Origin: Thalassotalea sp. 42_200_T64
GTDB lineage: Bacteria; Pseudomonadota; Gammaproteobacteria; Enterobacterales; Alteromonadaceae
Length of the DNA stretch: 64,000 nt
Reading direction: 5' to 3'
Assembly (NCBI GenBank): GCA_002162925.1
Contig: MABC01000079.1
Coordinates: forward strand, 27,697 to 91,696
Made by a program: the position numbers and the translations under genes
In this document: in pieces, positions 1-9,313 of the stretch
Layout of the letters: every line of letters begins with the position of its first letter
Numbering within the stretch: position 1 is the stretch's first letter
Notes under the pieces: generated by a model
The model's input: only the letters and a program-made list of their open reading frames with translations
Told to the model about the DNA's origin: nothing
The model's database searches: none

Positions 1-3000
1 AAGAGGATCAAATTTCACCACTTGCAATGCCTGTTTTTTTTCATCAAGAAAATAACCGATACTGATGACTTGCTCGCTACTGGCACCACTGTTGGCAAAT
101 AAATGCCGTAGATACAAAGAAATAATGTCTTTCGCTTTTACCCGAGCTGGACGGTAGGTAAACTGATAACAATGATTGCCACCGCGCTCAAGGGTCAGTG
201 TTTGACTCAGCTTAAATTGCTGCTCGCCGCCATTGCCCTCAATCGCAACTGGAATTTGACCATTTACGCTCTCGCCCTGTGGTTTATCGACTAAAGCGGC
301 AATTTGTTTCATTATCGCCATCGAAAAACTGGCCATCGTTGCTTGCCAGTTACTGATCACCTCTTCGGTGTTTCGATTGTCGGGGAAATTTCCTAACAGC
401 AAGGCTTGCTGCTTTAAGCGACCGCCCGCCCGCTCGTTAACATCGGTTTTATGTTCCAGCTCAACGGTTAAAAACTCATCTTGCAATAAATATTTGCTTA
501 AATGGTTAACGCTAAATGGCTCAGCATCTTGCAGTTGCTGTTGCTCCGCTTTAAAAAATAACTTTAAGCGTTGCTCGGCAAACACTTTTGCCGGGTTTTG
601 TAAAAACCTGGTCACTTGCGTTAATTCAATATTGCGTTGCGGCTCAGCTATTTCTTCAAGCATTTGCGCTTCGGCACTATCGGCATGAGTGACTAGATTG
701 TCGGCATTGGTTTTTGCCAATGCCAACCATTTTTGATCAAAACTTTGATAGCGATTATGCAATTGATAATTAGCCAAAGAGAATACCTGTAATGGTAATT
801 GTCTTAATTGATTATCGGCGCCAAACGCTTCATTGTTGAATTTCCAGCCGTAGCCATATTCAAGGTAATTGATCAATTCTCGTAAGACAATGGATGGCTG
901 GCGCTCATTGTTATTTTTTATGTCTCTGCCCTGATAACTTAGGTACAGCTTGTTTCTTGCCGAGATCAACGCTTCCAGAAACAGGTAGCGATCGTCACCG
1001 CGTCTCGATCTATCACCCGGTATGGCTTGACTCATCGCCATTAAATCAAAACCTAGCGGTTGTTTTTGTCGAGGAAATTCGCCGTCATTTAATCCTAATA
1101 CCGCGATGACTTTAAACGGTATGGAGCGCATCGGTAACATCGAGCAAAAGGTGATTTGGCCAATCATAAATTGTCGACCAGGATCTGGCTGGCTAAAATG
1201 CTGATTTAAATATTCACGAACTACCGATAATTCGATGTCGCCATCATAATTGGCTTGTTGGCAATATAAGGTAAACGATTCAATTGCCTGGCCAATAATG
1301 ACTAAACCATTGTCATTATCGCTATCGACAAATAACTTTTCGATAAAACTTTCCAGGCATGCTTGCCATTGTTGTGCGGATTTCGCCGATGCCATATCCA
1401 CACTCATCCGCTGTAATTGTTCAAGCAACAACATTAATTTACCGAGAATTATCGCATTGCTGCCCTCTACCCAGGGCAACACCAGATCATGCTGATACAA
1501 CTGCTGCTCATCGCCAAAGGCAAAACCGCGAATTAACCTGGTTAAGCCCAATTGCCAGGTAAATTGTTCATTATTGTCGTCGTTACCGAGCATTTGATTC
1601 TTATGCTGAGCATTGAGGCCCCAATGGATATTGGCTTTATCTAACCAGTCACTGATCAACTCGATGTCATTTTCATTCAAGCCAAAACGTAGCTGTAATG
1701 GCAATAATCGTAAATAAGACAGTATTTGGCTCACGCCAAAGCGGCTGTCTGGCATACGTAACAGTTCACTGAAGGCGGCTACCAAAGGCTCCGAATCTTT
1801 ACTTACCCTATCGGCTATCGAACATGGCAATGGCGGAATGGCCTCACCGATATCTTCCCAACCGCGGACAAATACCGAATCAATATACGGTGCGTATTGC
1901 TCAATTTGCGGGCACATCACTAACACATCTTTAGGCGTAAGACTGGGGTCTTGATTAAATTGATGCAATAAATAATCGTGCAATCCTTGTACTTCACGCA
2001 GCGCGCTGTGAGCAGACGTTATGGTTATGCTGTCGTCAATTTTAGTTAACGGCTGTTGCCGTTTATCGACTAAGGTTAAAATGTCTTTTTGGATATGAGT
2101 TAGCACATTGGCTTTATCAGCAGACTTGCTGGTTTTGCTATCAGTATCGCTATCTTGATCAATATCGGTATCACTGTCGTCAACAATTAATTGATCGAAT
2201 AACGGGATCTCAATATTCGGCGCCTGGTGCAGTAAAGTTAAAAACTCTCGCCCTTGTTGTCCCAGATTTGCTAATAGTGGGTTACTGCTGTCATCACAAA
2301 TCGCATCTTCAGGCCACTTTTCTATCTGACTTAAATAGCGCTGTTTGGCTTTCGCTTTATCGGTTTTAATGTCTCCCCAATATTCGTAACAAGGATTTAA
2401 ATGATAAAAATGTACGTCGATAACCGTAGCTAAGCTGGTTAAAAAATCAATCCACATTGGCGCTAACGCATTAATACCAAAGATTGAGATGCGAGCTGGC
2501 AATAAATGTTGGTATTGAGCGATGTTTTGCTTGGCATCCGCTATCAAGGTTTTCGGGTTATAAGGGCTTTGTTGATTTAATAACAACCAAAGGTAGGCTT
2601 GCCAACGTTGATGCGCCTGACTTGCCTCGGTAAAATCATCGACTTGCTTGCCCTGAGCCCAGGCATCTATCCAGTTTGGTCGATAAATCAAATATTGTTC
2701 AAATAAATCGGCCACTTGCACCGCCAACTGAAAACGTTTTAACGGATCTTTACCGTCAGCCGTTTGCCAGTAGTTGCTCACTTGTTGGCAATCAATATTG
2801 TTTATTACCTCATCACTTTGCAGTAATTTATCAATTCGCCAGGCCAACACTTCTCGTGAGTATGGCGATTGCTCAGGGACTTTATCGCCAGATAACAGTC
2901 TGAGCTGCAGCCATAAAAATTGCGCAGGCAAGACAAACGCCGCATTCATGCTGATGCCAGATATGTTGGCTTGTTGCATGTTTAACCAATGTTGCATCCC

Positions 3001-3117
3001 GGGGTTTTGCACCAATACCACTTCTTTGGCGAGTACAGGTAAATGTGAGGTTTGTTGCACTTTATCGAATAAAGTAAGCAAGTCTTCCATGCGGTTGGCT
3101 GGGTATATGTATATCAA
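1..3117 (-). CDS. recC: Exodeoxyribonuclease V gamma subunit RecC (partial, 3' end outside window)
   Basis: RecC is the Chi-recognising, inactive-helicase subunit of the RecBCD double-strand-break repair complex in the cytoplasm. The frame is open from about 3117 to the window edge, about 1039 codons; family members are about 1100-1150 residues, so roughly the last 100 residues are missing. Family-like stretches are readable: an N-terminal IYIYPANRMEDLL, then VVLVQNPGMQHWLNM, later VLVMCPQIEQYAPYI, and AVLGLNDGEFPRQKQPLGFD. The start is probably TTG at 3117: the homologous N-terminus extends upstream of the first in-frame ATG (3090), and an in-frame stop lies five codons before the TTG. recB and recD would be expected beyond position 1. 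Identification is from sequence similarity recalled for the family. Confidence 0.9.
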   Translation of the reverse strand, partial: MIYIYPANRMEDLLTLFDKVQQTSHLPVLAKEVVLVQNPGMQHWLNMQQANISGISMNAAFVLPAQFLWLQLRLLSGDKVPEQSPYSREVLAWRIDKLLQSDEVINNIDCQQVSNYWQTADGKDPLKRFQLAVQVADLFEQYLIYRPNWIDAWAQGKQVDDFTEASQAHQRWQAYLWLLLNQQSPYNPKTLIADAKQNIAQYQHLLPARISIFGINALAPMWIDFLTSLATVIDVHFYHLNPCYEYWGDIKTDKAKAKQRYLSQIEKWPEDAICDDSSNPLLANLGQQGREFLTLLHQAPNIEIPLFDQLIVDDSDTDIDQDSDTDSKTSKSADKANVLTHIQKDILTLVDKRQQPLTKIDDSITITSAHSALREVQGLHDYLLHQFNQDPSLTPKDVLVMCPQIEQYAPYIDSVFVRGWEDIGEAIPPLPCSIADRVSKDSEPLVAAFSELLRMPDSRFGVSQILSYLRLLPLQLRFGLNENDIELISDWLDKANIHWGLNAQHKNQMLGNDDNNEQFTWQLGLTRLIRGFAFGDEQQLYQHDLVLPWVEGSNAIILGKLMLLLEQLQRMSVDMASAKSAQQWQACLESFIEKLFVDSDNDNGLVIIGQAIESFTLYCQQANYDGDIELSVVREYLNQHFSQPDPGRQFMIGQITFCSMLPMRSIPFKVIAVLGLNDGEFPRQKQPLGFDLMAMSQAIPGDRSRRGDDRYLFLEALISARNKLYLSYQGRDIKNNNERQPSIVLRELINYLEYGYGWKFNNEAFGADNQLRQLPLQVFSLANYQLHNRYQSFDQKWLALAKTNADNLVTHADSAEAQMLEEIAEPQRNIELTQVTRFLQNPAKVFAEQRLKLFFKAEQQQLQDAEPFSVNHLSKYLLQDEFLTVELEHKTDVNERAGGRLKQQALLLGNFPDNRNTEEVISNWQATMASFSMAIMKQIAALVDKPQGESVNGQIPVAIEGNGGEQQFKLSQTLTLERGGNHCYQFTYRPARVKAKDIISLYLRHLFANSGASSEQVISIGYFLDEKKQALQVVKFDPL

Positions 3118-3206
3118 GGATGATCCGATACATTATTATGATCTCAATAACTTGATTTAATCACAAAGTGGCGGCATTAACTAGATGAATTTAAAGATGA
3201 TCTGAA

Positions 3207-3258
3207 CTATATACCAGTCTGCATAGTAATGACTATATACTTATGCAGGATGGTATAG
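3207..3258. repeat. Imperfect inverted repeat between recC and the DUF4870 gene
   Basis: Arm 3207-3225 (CTATATACCAGTCTGCATA) is matched in reverse complement by 3242-3258 (TATGCAGGATGGTATAG) with small mismatches. The ATACCA...TGGTAT ends resemble the other small palindromes of this window, so it is probably a dispersed repeat. It sits upstream of recC and downstream of the DUF4870 gene and could also act as a transcription stop. Confidence 0.55.
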
Positions 3259-3279
3259 CTGGAGAGCGATAGTTGACGA

Positions 3280-3612
3280 TTACTCGATCAGGCTATTAAA
3301 GCTCCGTTGGAAAAACTCACCAATAACGGCGACTGGGGTGATATCTCCATGGTAAGCATGGTACAGGCCCATGGCCCATAAAATAAGTACCGGTAAGGCA
3401 AATAACCAGCCAATTATCGGGATAAAACTTAACACCACCCAAGTAAGAAACAGCCCCAAAGACTGACGTAAATGAAAGGCCGCGAAATTGGTCGGGTTAT
3501 TACCATGCAATACCAACGCTACTACCCAGCCGATTATGGTAAGGTAACTAATGATGGCAATGGTTTTGCCATCCGCCTTAAAGGCTTTGTCATCAACGTG
3601 ATATTGCGCCAT
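3280..3612 (-). CDS. DUF4870 (Tic20-like) small membrane protein
   Basis: A 110-residue protein with three hydrophobic segments: about residues 18-36 (IAIISYLTIIGWVVALVLH), 53-72, and 68-88 (PIIGWLFALPVLILWAMGLY). The middle AFHLRQSLGLFLTW stretch is characteristic of DUF4870 proteins, where a RQ/HxRQ motif precedes the second membrane helix. Such proteins sit in the inner membrane and have no assigned reaction. It is preceded by an AT-rich gap and is separated from recC by an inverted repeat, so it is probably a single-gene unit. The family call is fairly firm; the role is unknown. Confidence 0.75.
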   Translation of the reverse strand: MAQYHVDDKAFKADGKTIAIISYLTIIGWVVALVLHGNNPTNFAAFHLRQSLGLFLTWVVLSFIPIIGWLFALPVLILWAMGLYHAYHGDITPVAVIGEFFQRSFNSLIE

Positions 3613-3701
3613 TATTTATACTTAAACTTTAATTATTGATACCTTAACTATGGAAAGTTTTTCAAAAAATTCAAGTGAAATAGGTATATAACAACTAAAG
3701 G

Positions 3702-3737
3702 ATACCAATTTGATTAAGTATGTGATCAACTTGGTAT
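3702..3737. repeat. ATACCAA...TTGGTAT palindromic dispersed repeat
   Basis: A 36-bp imperfect palindrome: ATACCAAtttgat at the left, atcaacTTGGTAT at the right. Related sequences occur at 16437-16509, 43205-43219 (half) and 48510-48537. This copy ends six bases before the DUF2982 start codon, so it overlaps the expected ribosome binding site and could fold over the translation start. Confidence 0.65.
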
Positions 3738-3743
3738 TAACCT

Positions 3744-4418
3744 ATGGACATAGATAAAAGCATTCAGATAACACCTAAATCTAAACGTAACGGCCTGTTT
3801 TTGATAGTCTTGGGGGTTATCCTATTACTGTCCTCATTTGCCCTTAACAATTTGTTTTGGGATCAGTTTAAACTACAGCTTATGCTGCTGATGTTCAGTT
3901 GTTTCATTATACTTTTGCTCGGGTTCGGCAAATATAGTGAACCTAATATCAGCTACAACATCGGCAAAGATACGATAACGTTTCATCATAGGTTCGGCAG
4001 CTGGCAAATTAACTGGCAAGACATTATTAGCCTGGGTGAAGTTAAAGCAAATAATGGATTAACTGTTTTTGGCTTGCCATATATTGGTATTAAACTCAAT
4101 AAATTGGATAATATTGCCAGTCATATTTCCCCCAGGCTTGCCAATAAGTTGCTTCATGAACAACAAGAATTAATTCGCCTGGCGGTTGAATATGAAGAGA
4201 TCAGCAGTGCTCAGGCGATAATAAATTTTTCACCTTATCCACTTGCGGATAAAATAATAAAAGGCCCTGTTGCCGCCTGGTTACATCGAACGGAGGTATT
4301 GGCTATCGCCTACGGTTATCATTTATTTTTGGCTGAAGATAGCTTCGATCAAGAATTGATGAATTTTCTATCCTTGTTAAAAAATTGTCAGCACTATGTT
4401 AAGCAGAACACGGGTTAG
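3744..4418 (+). CDS. DUF2982 domain inner-membrane protein
   Basis: A 224-residue protein with two N-terminal membrane helices (about residues 17-35 and 42-61: NGLFLIVLGVILLLSSFAL and LQLMLLMFSCFIILLLGFG), followed by a soluble domain containing FGSWQINWQDI and GLTVFGLPYIGIKL. I recognise this as the DUF2982 family of Alteromonadales and Vibrionales, with no known function. The 3' end overlaps the convergent sigma-54 activator gene by 20 bp (4399-4418), so the two transcripts would be antisense at their ends. No strong Shine-Dalgarno is visible because the palindromic repeat abuts the ATG. Confidence 0.65.
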   Translation: MDIDKSIQITPKSKRNGLFLIVLGVILLLSSFALNNLFWDQFKLQLMLLMFSCFIILLLGFGKYSEPNISYNIGKDTITFHHRFGSWQINWQDIISLGEVKANNGLTVFGLPYIGIKLNKLDNIASHISPRLANKLLHEQQELIRLAVEYEEISSAQAIINFSPYPLADKIIKGPVAAWLHRTEVLAIAYGYHLFLAEDSFDQELMNFLSLLKNCQHYVKQNTG

Positions 4419-7400
4419 TTAACAATCTTCTTAACGTGGGCGCTGAAACATCGAGTAACCGGCTCGAGAGTTTAACGGCCAAACGTTCGGTATTACAGGC
4501 ATTGGCCAAAATTGTTTGCATCATTTGTATTTTTGATTGTCCGCTATCAATTTTGATAATCTGGTTTGCAAACCGTTTGGCTAATTCTGTAACCGTTAAA
4601 TTTTGTGGCGCAGCCACTGATTGCAATTTTTTCCATCGCCGGCGAAACGTACTTTCCGCAATATTTAACTGATTGGCCGCCTGTATCGCCACTTGCTGGT
4701 TATTTTCAAGACAGTGTTGATACAACAAAAGTTCGATCCAGGGGGATATTGCCAATGAGTGAAGATGGTTATCTGCCGCAATGGAAGCTGTGATGAGCTG
4801 ACTTGCTAACCGTAACGTTTGTTCACTGGCGTTAACCTTATTGTGCTCATCCTGATTATTGATAATATTTTCAGAGTTCAAAATGGCCGGTTGATACATC
4901 GCTCTAACATCTGGTTTATTGACAACAGGGTAATTGTTAGTTGTAGAAGCTACCGATGCTTCTGAGTTAATAAGAGATTGTTCTGCTTGTTTAACAGAGC
5001 TCGGATATAAAGCTAAATGTTTACATTGCAGCAATTCTTCATTACATACAATTATCGCTCGATGGACCAGGTTTTTTAGTTCACGAATGTTTCCTGGCCA
5101 CTGATAATCGACTAACGCCAGTTTTGCCTGATGGCTAAAATCATTAATCAGCTTATTATATTCATCGGCAAATACCTTTAAATAAGATTGAGCGATCAAC
5201 AATATGTCACTTTTTCGGTGTCTTAATGGGATATTTTTCAAATTGAACACATTTAACCGATAATAAAGATCTTCCCTAAATTTTCCCATCTTGATCTGTT
5301 GTTGTAAATCAACATTCGTTGCCGCGATGAGTCGGACATCGACTTTTTTATATTTACCACTGCCGATGGGTGAATATTGTTTTTCTTGCACGAAGCGCAG
5401 TAGTTTTACCTGCATTTCTATTGGTAACTCACCGATTTCATCAAGAAACAAGGTGCCACCATCAGCTCGCTGAACACAGCCAGCGACGTTTTTTTCAGCC
5501 CCGGTAAAAGCACCTTTTGTATGACCAAATAACTCACTTTCAATTAAGTTCTCTACCACGGCACCACAGTCAAATATAATGAAAGGTTTGTCTTTTCTTC
5601 GACTTGCCAAATGAATACTTTTCGCTAACATCTCCTTTCCGGTGCCAGATTCGCCAGTAATGAGCACAGTAGCATTGGTCGGAGCCACCATAGCAACCTC
5701 AGCCATTAACTGTTCCATCTCGAAAGACTGGTACCAAAAATCAAGCTGATTATTGGCCATAGCCACTGGTGGTTTATGATTAGCAAACTGTTCTATTTTT
5801 ACGCCAACATAATTACCAATATTATATAACGTGTGTTTATCTCTTACCTGTATCGAGTCATCTTGTTTGGTCTTTAGCCATAAAAAATATTTACTTGACA
5901 AGTTTGCCTTAATGGGCAAGATAAGTTCGATACCACTATCATTTAACACCGATGTAAATATCTGATTTTCTGTTACTTTCCGGTTTCCTGTCTGAGAAAT
6001 TTGGGAGATAAAGTCTAATTGGTTTTGGGAGAATACAATCGCTTCAGCTAACAAATTAGGTTCTTTATGATCGGTTGCCTGTAGTAACTTTATCTTGTCA
6101 TTGTCAATTTCAAAGATGGCGGCATCGTCTAACTCAAAACCATTCATAAGTTGTTGTAATAGCGCTAAATAAAATGCCTGCGATTGCTCAATCTCATCCA
6201 GATAATTTAAAATACTCCATTGCATTAGCATTTTTTGATAATCACTTATACCGGTTTTGCTGACATTACCACTTAGTCTGTCTAAATTTCCAATTTGTAA
6301 CATGGTGTTTACTTGTTGCCATTGTCTAGTTTGAGCACCACCGAGATCTCTGGCTTGTGATAAAGAAAAATTGGCATAATAAAACAATTCTACCGGCGAA
6401 TAGCATTTTTGTTCACTATTTACCGAAACTCCAACACTAAACGGTAATTTAATCTTTTCATCAAAAAACTGATACTCCGATAGATTTTTATGGAGTTTAC
6501 CAACAATGTTATTGATCTGCTCAGCCGAACTTTCAGCAAACATAATCATAAACATGGTGCCGCCATAATGTGAGGAAAGATCCGTTGGCCTGACGAAATC
6601 TCGAATTAATTCACCTATGGCATAAAGCAACTTGTCACCAAATTCTCGACCAAACCTGAGGTTTATTTGGTCAAAATAATCTGGAGATAATAATAAAATT
6701 CCGGAAACAGCACTTTGTTTAAACGATTTACCCTGACCTTTCGACGGTAAACCCAGTGCTTTCGGTATTTTGTCCAAACTGCTTAATTGTCTTAAGATTA
6801 ACACCACACCATCAATGCCATTTGGATATTTGATTGGGGCGATAATTCCGTCGACCAATTGACTCGAGTCGTCTGTGGTTTGAATAGCAATAGGTTGGAT
6901 TTTAGTTACGGTTTGTACTTTGATAGCGGTAGCGATAAATTGTTGCGTTAGTTTGCTCGACATATCTGGCCTGATCTTCAGCACAGTATACCAGGGCTTA
7001 GCACGAACCTCAGCTTCGTCAGCAGCAAACAGCCGTTGCGCAGTATCATTTAAGGTGTTGATATTTCCTTGTTGATCAAGATAAATAAGTACATCACCAA
7101 TACAAGATACAGTATTAGTTAATAAATCATTTTGATGACTGTGTTGGCGGCGAACATGCAATTTATAAAGAGCCATTTGCAAGCTGTTGTGCAATTGCTC
7201 TTTCGATGACGGCCAGTGTATTTCATCATAATCACATGGTGGATTTAGCAAAGCGTTGGCGTTTAAGTCATGATAAGGGCCAAAATTAACAAACACTACG
7301 CCCACATTGAGTAAGGTGCAAAGTTGCTGTTTGCTATAACCAGGCGGTATTAACTCGTTATCAATACAAACTAAGTGGTAATCAGCATAGGCTTTGCTTT

Positions 7401-7527
7401 CAATAAGCCTTTGCACATTATTCTGATAAAAATCGACTTTGATATTTTCACCAGTAAGATAAACACGGAACTCATCAACTGACAAATTTTGGCTAACCAG
7501 CAAAAGCTGGGATTGATTATTACCCAT
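4399..7527 (-). CDS. Sigma-54-dependent activator with PAS, degenerate GGDEF and GAF-like input
   Basis: A 1042-residue enhancer-binding protein. Residues 1-110 look like a degenerate receiver. About 135-250 is PAS-like (IGDVLIYLDQQGNINTLND). About 270-370 is a GGDEF fold whose signature is GGTMF (322-326), so cyclase activity is unlikely. About 440-580 is GAF-like. The AAA+ domain follows, with Walker A GESGTGKE (625-632), the sigma-54 contact loop GAFTGA (672-677) and Walker B GGTLFLDE (690-697). Two helix-turn-helix segments are visible at the C-terminus (about 947-968 and 1015-1037) instead of one Fis helix. Its start overlaps the end of the upstream RR-GGDEF-EAL gene by 8 bp, so it is translationally coupled as the third gene of a signalling operon. 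It probably activates sigma-54 promoters in response to the kinase or c-di-GMP; the targets are unknown. Confidence 0.85.
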   Translation of the reverse strand: MGNNQSQLLLVSQNLSVDEFRVYLTGENIKVDFYQNNVQRLIESKAYADYHLVCIDNELIPPGYSKQQLCTLLNVGVVFVNFGPYHDLNANALLNPPCDYDEIHWPSSKEQLHNSLQMALYKLHVRRQHSHQNDLLTNTVSCIGDVLIYLDQQGNINTLNDTAQRLFAADEAEVRAKPWYTVLKIRPDMSSKLTQQFIATAIKVQTVTKIQPIAIQTTDDSSQLVDGIIAPIKYPNGIDGVVLILRQLSSLDKIPKALGLPSKGQGKSFKQSAVSGILLLSPDYFDQINLRFGREFGDKLLYAIGELIRDFVRPTDLSSHYGGTMFMIMFAESSAEQINNIVGKLHKNLSEYQFFDEKIKLPFSVGVSVNSEQKCYSPVELFYYANFSLSQARDLGGAQTRQWQQVNTMLQIGNLDRLSGNVSKTGISDYQKMLMQWSILNYLDEIEQSQAFYLALLQQLMNGFELDDAAIFEIDNDKIKLLQATDHKEPNLLAEAIVFSQNQLDFISQISQTGNRKVTENQIFTSVLNDSGIELILPIKANLSSKYFLWLKTKQDDSIQVRDKHTLYNIGNYVGVKIEQFANHKPPVAMANNQLDFWYQSFEMEQLMAEVAMVAPTNATVLITGESGTGKEMLAKSIHLASRRKDKPFIIFDCGAVVENLIESELFGHTKGAFTGAEKNVAGCVQRADGGTLFLDEIGELPIEMQVKLLRFVQEKQYSPIGSGKYKKVDVRLIAATNVDLQQQIKMGKFREDLYYRLNVFNLKNIPLRHRKSDILLIAQSYLKVFADEYNKLINDFSHQAKLALVDYQWPGNIRELKNLVHRAIIVCNEELLQCKHLALYPSSVKQAEQSLINSEASVASTTNNYPVVNKPDVRAMYQPAILNSENIINNQDEHNKVNASEQTLRLASQLITASIAADNHLHSLAISPWIELLLYQHCLENNQQVAIQAANQLNIAESTFRRRWKKLQSVAAPQNLTVTELAKRFANQIIKIDSGQSKIQMMQTILANACNTERLAVKLSSRLLDVSAPTLRRLLTNPCSA

Positions 7528-9313
7528 TGAAAAACGTCACTGTGTTTTCATCTTTTGTCATCACCACGTTTTTCGTTAACAGTTTCTCAAAATCAGCCGC
7601 AACTAATGGTCGACTAAACAGGTATCCCTGAATCAATGAACAATTAAAACCTTGCAATATTTGCAACTGGGAAGTGGTTTCAACCCCTTCAGCGATGACA
7701 CTTAGGTGTAACTTATCGGCTAAAGCAATAATTGCTTTTACAATAGCGGCATCATCGCTGCTTTTTGCAATGTCAGAGATGAATGAGCGATCGATTTTTA
7801 ACGTGGTAATTGGAAATTTTTTCAAATAACTCAGTGATGAATAACCGGTGCCAAAATCATCGACAGCAATGCCAACCCCTAAGGCTTTAATTTGTTGCAG
7901 CCTTAAAATATTTTCTTCAACGTCGGTCATGATCGCGCTTTCTGTCAGTTCCAGTTCTAGCAAATTAGCCGGCAAGCCGGTTTGCTCTAAGACATTTTGC
8001 ACCACGCCAACCAGCGAACCGCGTTTGAATTGTATAGAAGATAAATTTATCGACATTCGACACGGCGGATAACCAGCATCTAACCAGGATTTCGCTTGTG
8101 CACAAGCCTGTTTAAGAACCCATTCACCAATTTCAATGATCAGGCCGGTTTCTTCGGCAATAGGAATAAAATCAGCCGGACTCACAAAACCTAATTCAGG
8201 ATTTTGCCAGCGTAGCAAGGCTTCAACGCCAACAATTTTTTTCGATTTTACGTCCACTTGTGGTTGATAATTTAGACTAAACTCATTATTTTCTAACGCT
8301 TTTCGTAAATTTTGTTCTATTTGTAATCGCTCAATGGCACGATTATTTAATGATTCTGAATAAAACTTAAAACATTGTCGCCCCATTTCTTTAGCATGGT
8401 ACATGGCAACATCCGCATTCTTCATCAAGTTGCTCACATTTCGACCATCATCGGGATAAACAGAGATGCCTATGCTTGGGGTTACGGTCACTTCATATTG
8501 ATCAATTTTAATCGGTTGTGACACCGAATCAATGATACGTTGCGCAACTACAGCGATGTCATCGACACAGTCAACCCGGCTTAAAAACACGGTAAATTCA
8601 TCACCGCCTAAGCGTGCGACAGCAGTATTCGGCACATCTTCCTGGCCTCTGGCGAGCAGATCACAATTACGCAGGTTACTATTTAACACCTTGGCAATTT
8701 GTTGTAATACCCGATCACCAAAATTATGACCTAAGGTGTCGTTAATTCGTTTAAATCGATCCAAATCAATGAACAGCACGCCAACATGGTAGTTGCCACG
8801 GTCGGCAAGAGTTAAAAATTTTTGCAAGTGTTCATTAAAGCTTTCACGATTGGCAAGCCCGGTTAAACTGTCATGATAAGCCAAATATTGAAGTCGCTCT
8901 TGTGAGTTTTTCAACTCCCGAAGAGCATCCCTGCTACGTAACATATATTTGACTCTATGGGTGATCATCGGCCAGCGAATGGGTTTTGGTAAGAAGTCTG
9001 TGGCGCCAATTTCATAAGCTTGTAAAATTGATTGATAATCATCTGCACCGGTTACCATCAAAATGGGGATATCTTTACCGGTTTTGTGGGCCCGTATTTG
9101 TTGACACACTTCATAGCCACTTAACCCTGGCATCTCAACATCAAGCAACACAATATCAGGTTGCATAGTGACGTATTTCACCCATGCAGTATCACCATCC
9201 GCGGCTTCTATCACTTCAAAGCCCGAGGCTTCTAAAGTATCACGCATCAGCATTAAATATGTAGGGTCATCATCACAAATTAACACTTTAGCGTTATCAA
9301 TAGCTATATTCAT
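7520..9313 (-). CDS. Response regulator with GGDEF and EAL domains
   Basis: A 597-residue protein that makes and/or degrades cyclic di-GMP. The receiver is at 8-125 with acidic pocket DDD (14-16), phospho-acceptor D58 and K110. The GGDEF domain (about 140-310) has an intact GGDEF at 236-240. The EAL domain (about 330-575) keeps EALLRW (364-369), ELTES, DDFGTG and AEGVET, so both enzymes look competent. The RxxD inhibitory site (215-218) is separated from GGDEF by about 12 extra residues compared with the usual spacing. The start overlaps the stop of the hybrid kinase gene by 4 bp (ATGA) and the 3' end overlaps the sigma-54 gene by 8 bp. The receiver is most simply phosphorylated by the kinase encoded just upstream. 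Confidence 0.92.
   Translation of the reverse strand: MNIAIDNAKVLICDDDPTYLMLMRDTLEASGFEVIEAADGDTAWVKYVTMQPDIVLLDVEMPGLSGYEVCQQIRAHKTGKDIPILMVTGADDYQSILQAYEIGATDFLPKPIRWPMITHRVKYMLRSRDALRELKNSQERLQYLAYHDSLTGLANRESFNEHLQKFLTLADRGNYHVGVLFIDLDRFKRINDTLGHNFGDRVLQQIAKVLNSNLRNCDLLARGQEDVPNTAVARLGGDEFTVFLSRVDCVDDIAVVAQRIIDSVSQPIKIDQYEVTVTPSIGISVYPDDGRNVSNLMKNADVAMYHAKEMGRQCFKFYSESLNNRAIERLQIEQNLRKALENNEFSLNYQPQVDVKSKKIVGVEALLRWQNPELGFVSPADFIPIAEETGLIIEIGEWVLKQACAQAKSWLDAGYPPCRMSINLSSIQFKRGSLVGVVQNVLEQTGLPANLLELELTESAIMTDVEENILRLQQIKALGVGIAVDDFGTGYSSLSYLKKFPITTLKIDRSFISDIAKSSDDAAIVKAIIALADKLHLSVIAEGVETTSQLQILQGFNCSLIQGYLFSRPLVAADFEKLLTKNVVMTKDENTVTFFNG

Noticed and set aside
1250..3160. Several plus-strand open frames of 67-128 codons across recC
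   Set aside because: They are antisense to a well-supported recC frame and show no family features.
6540..6570. Active diguanylate cyclase in the sigma-54 activator
   Set aside because: The signature reads GGTMF, lacking the catalytic Asp/Glu pair, so activity is unlikely.
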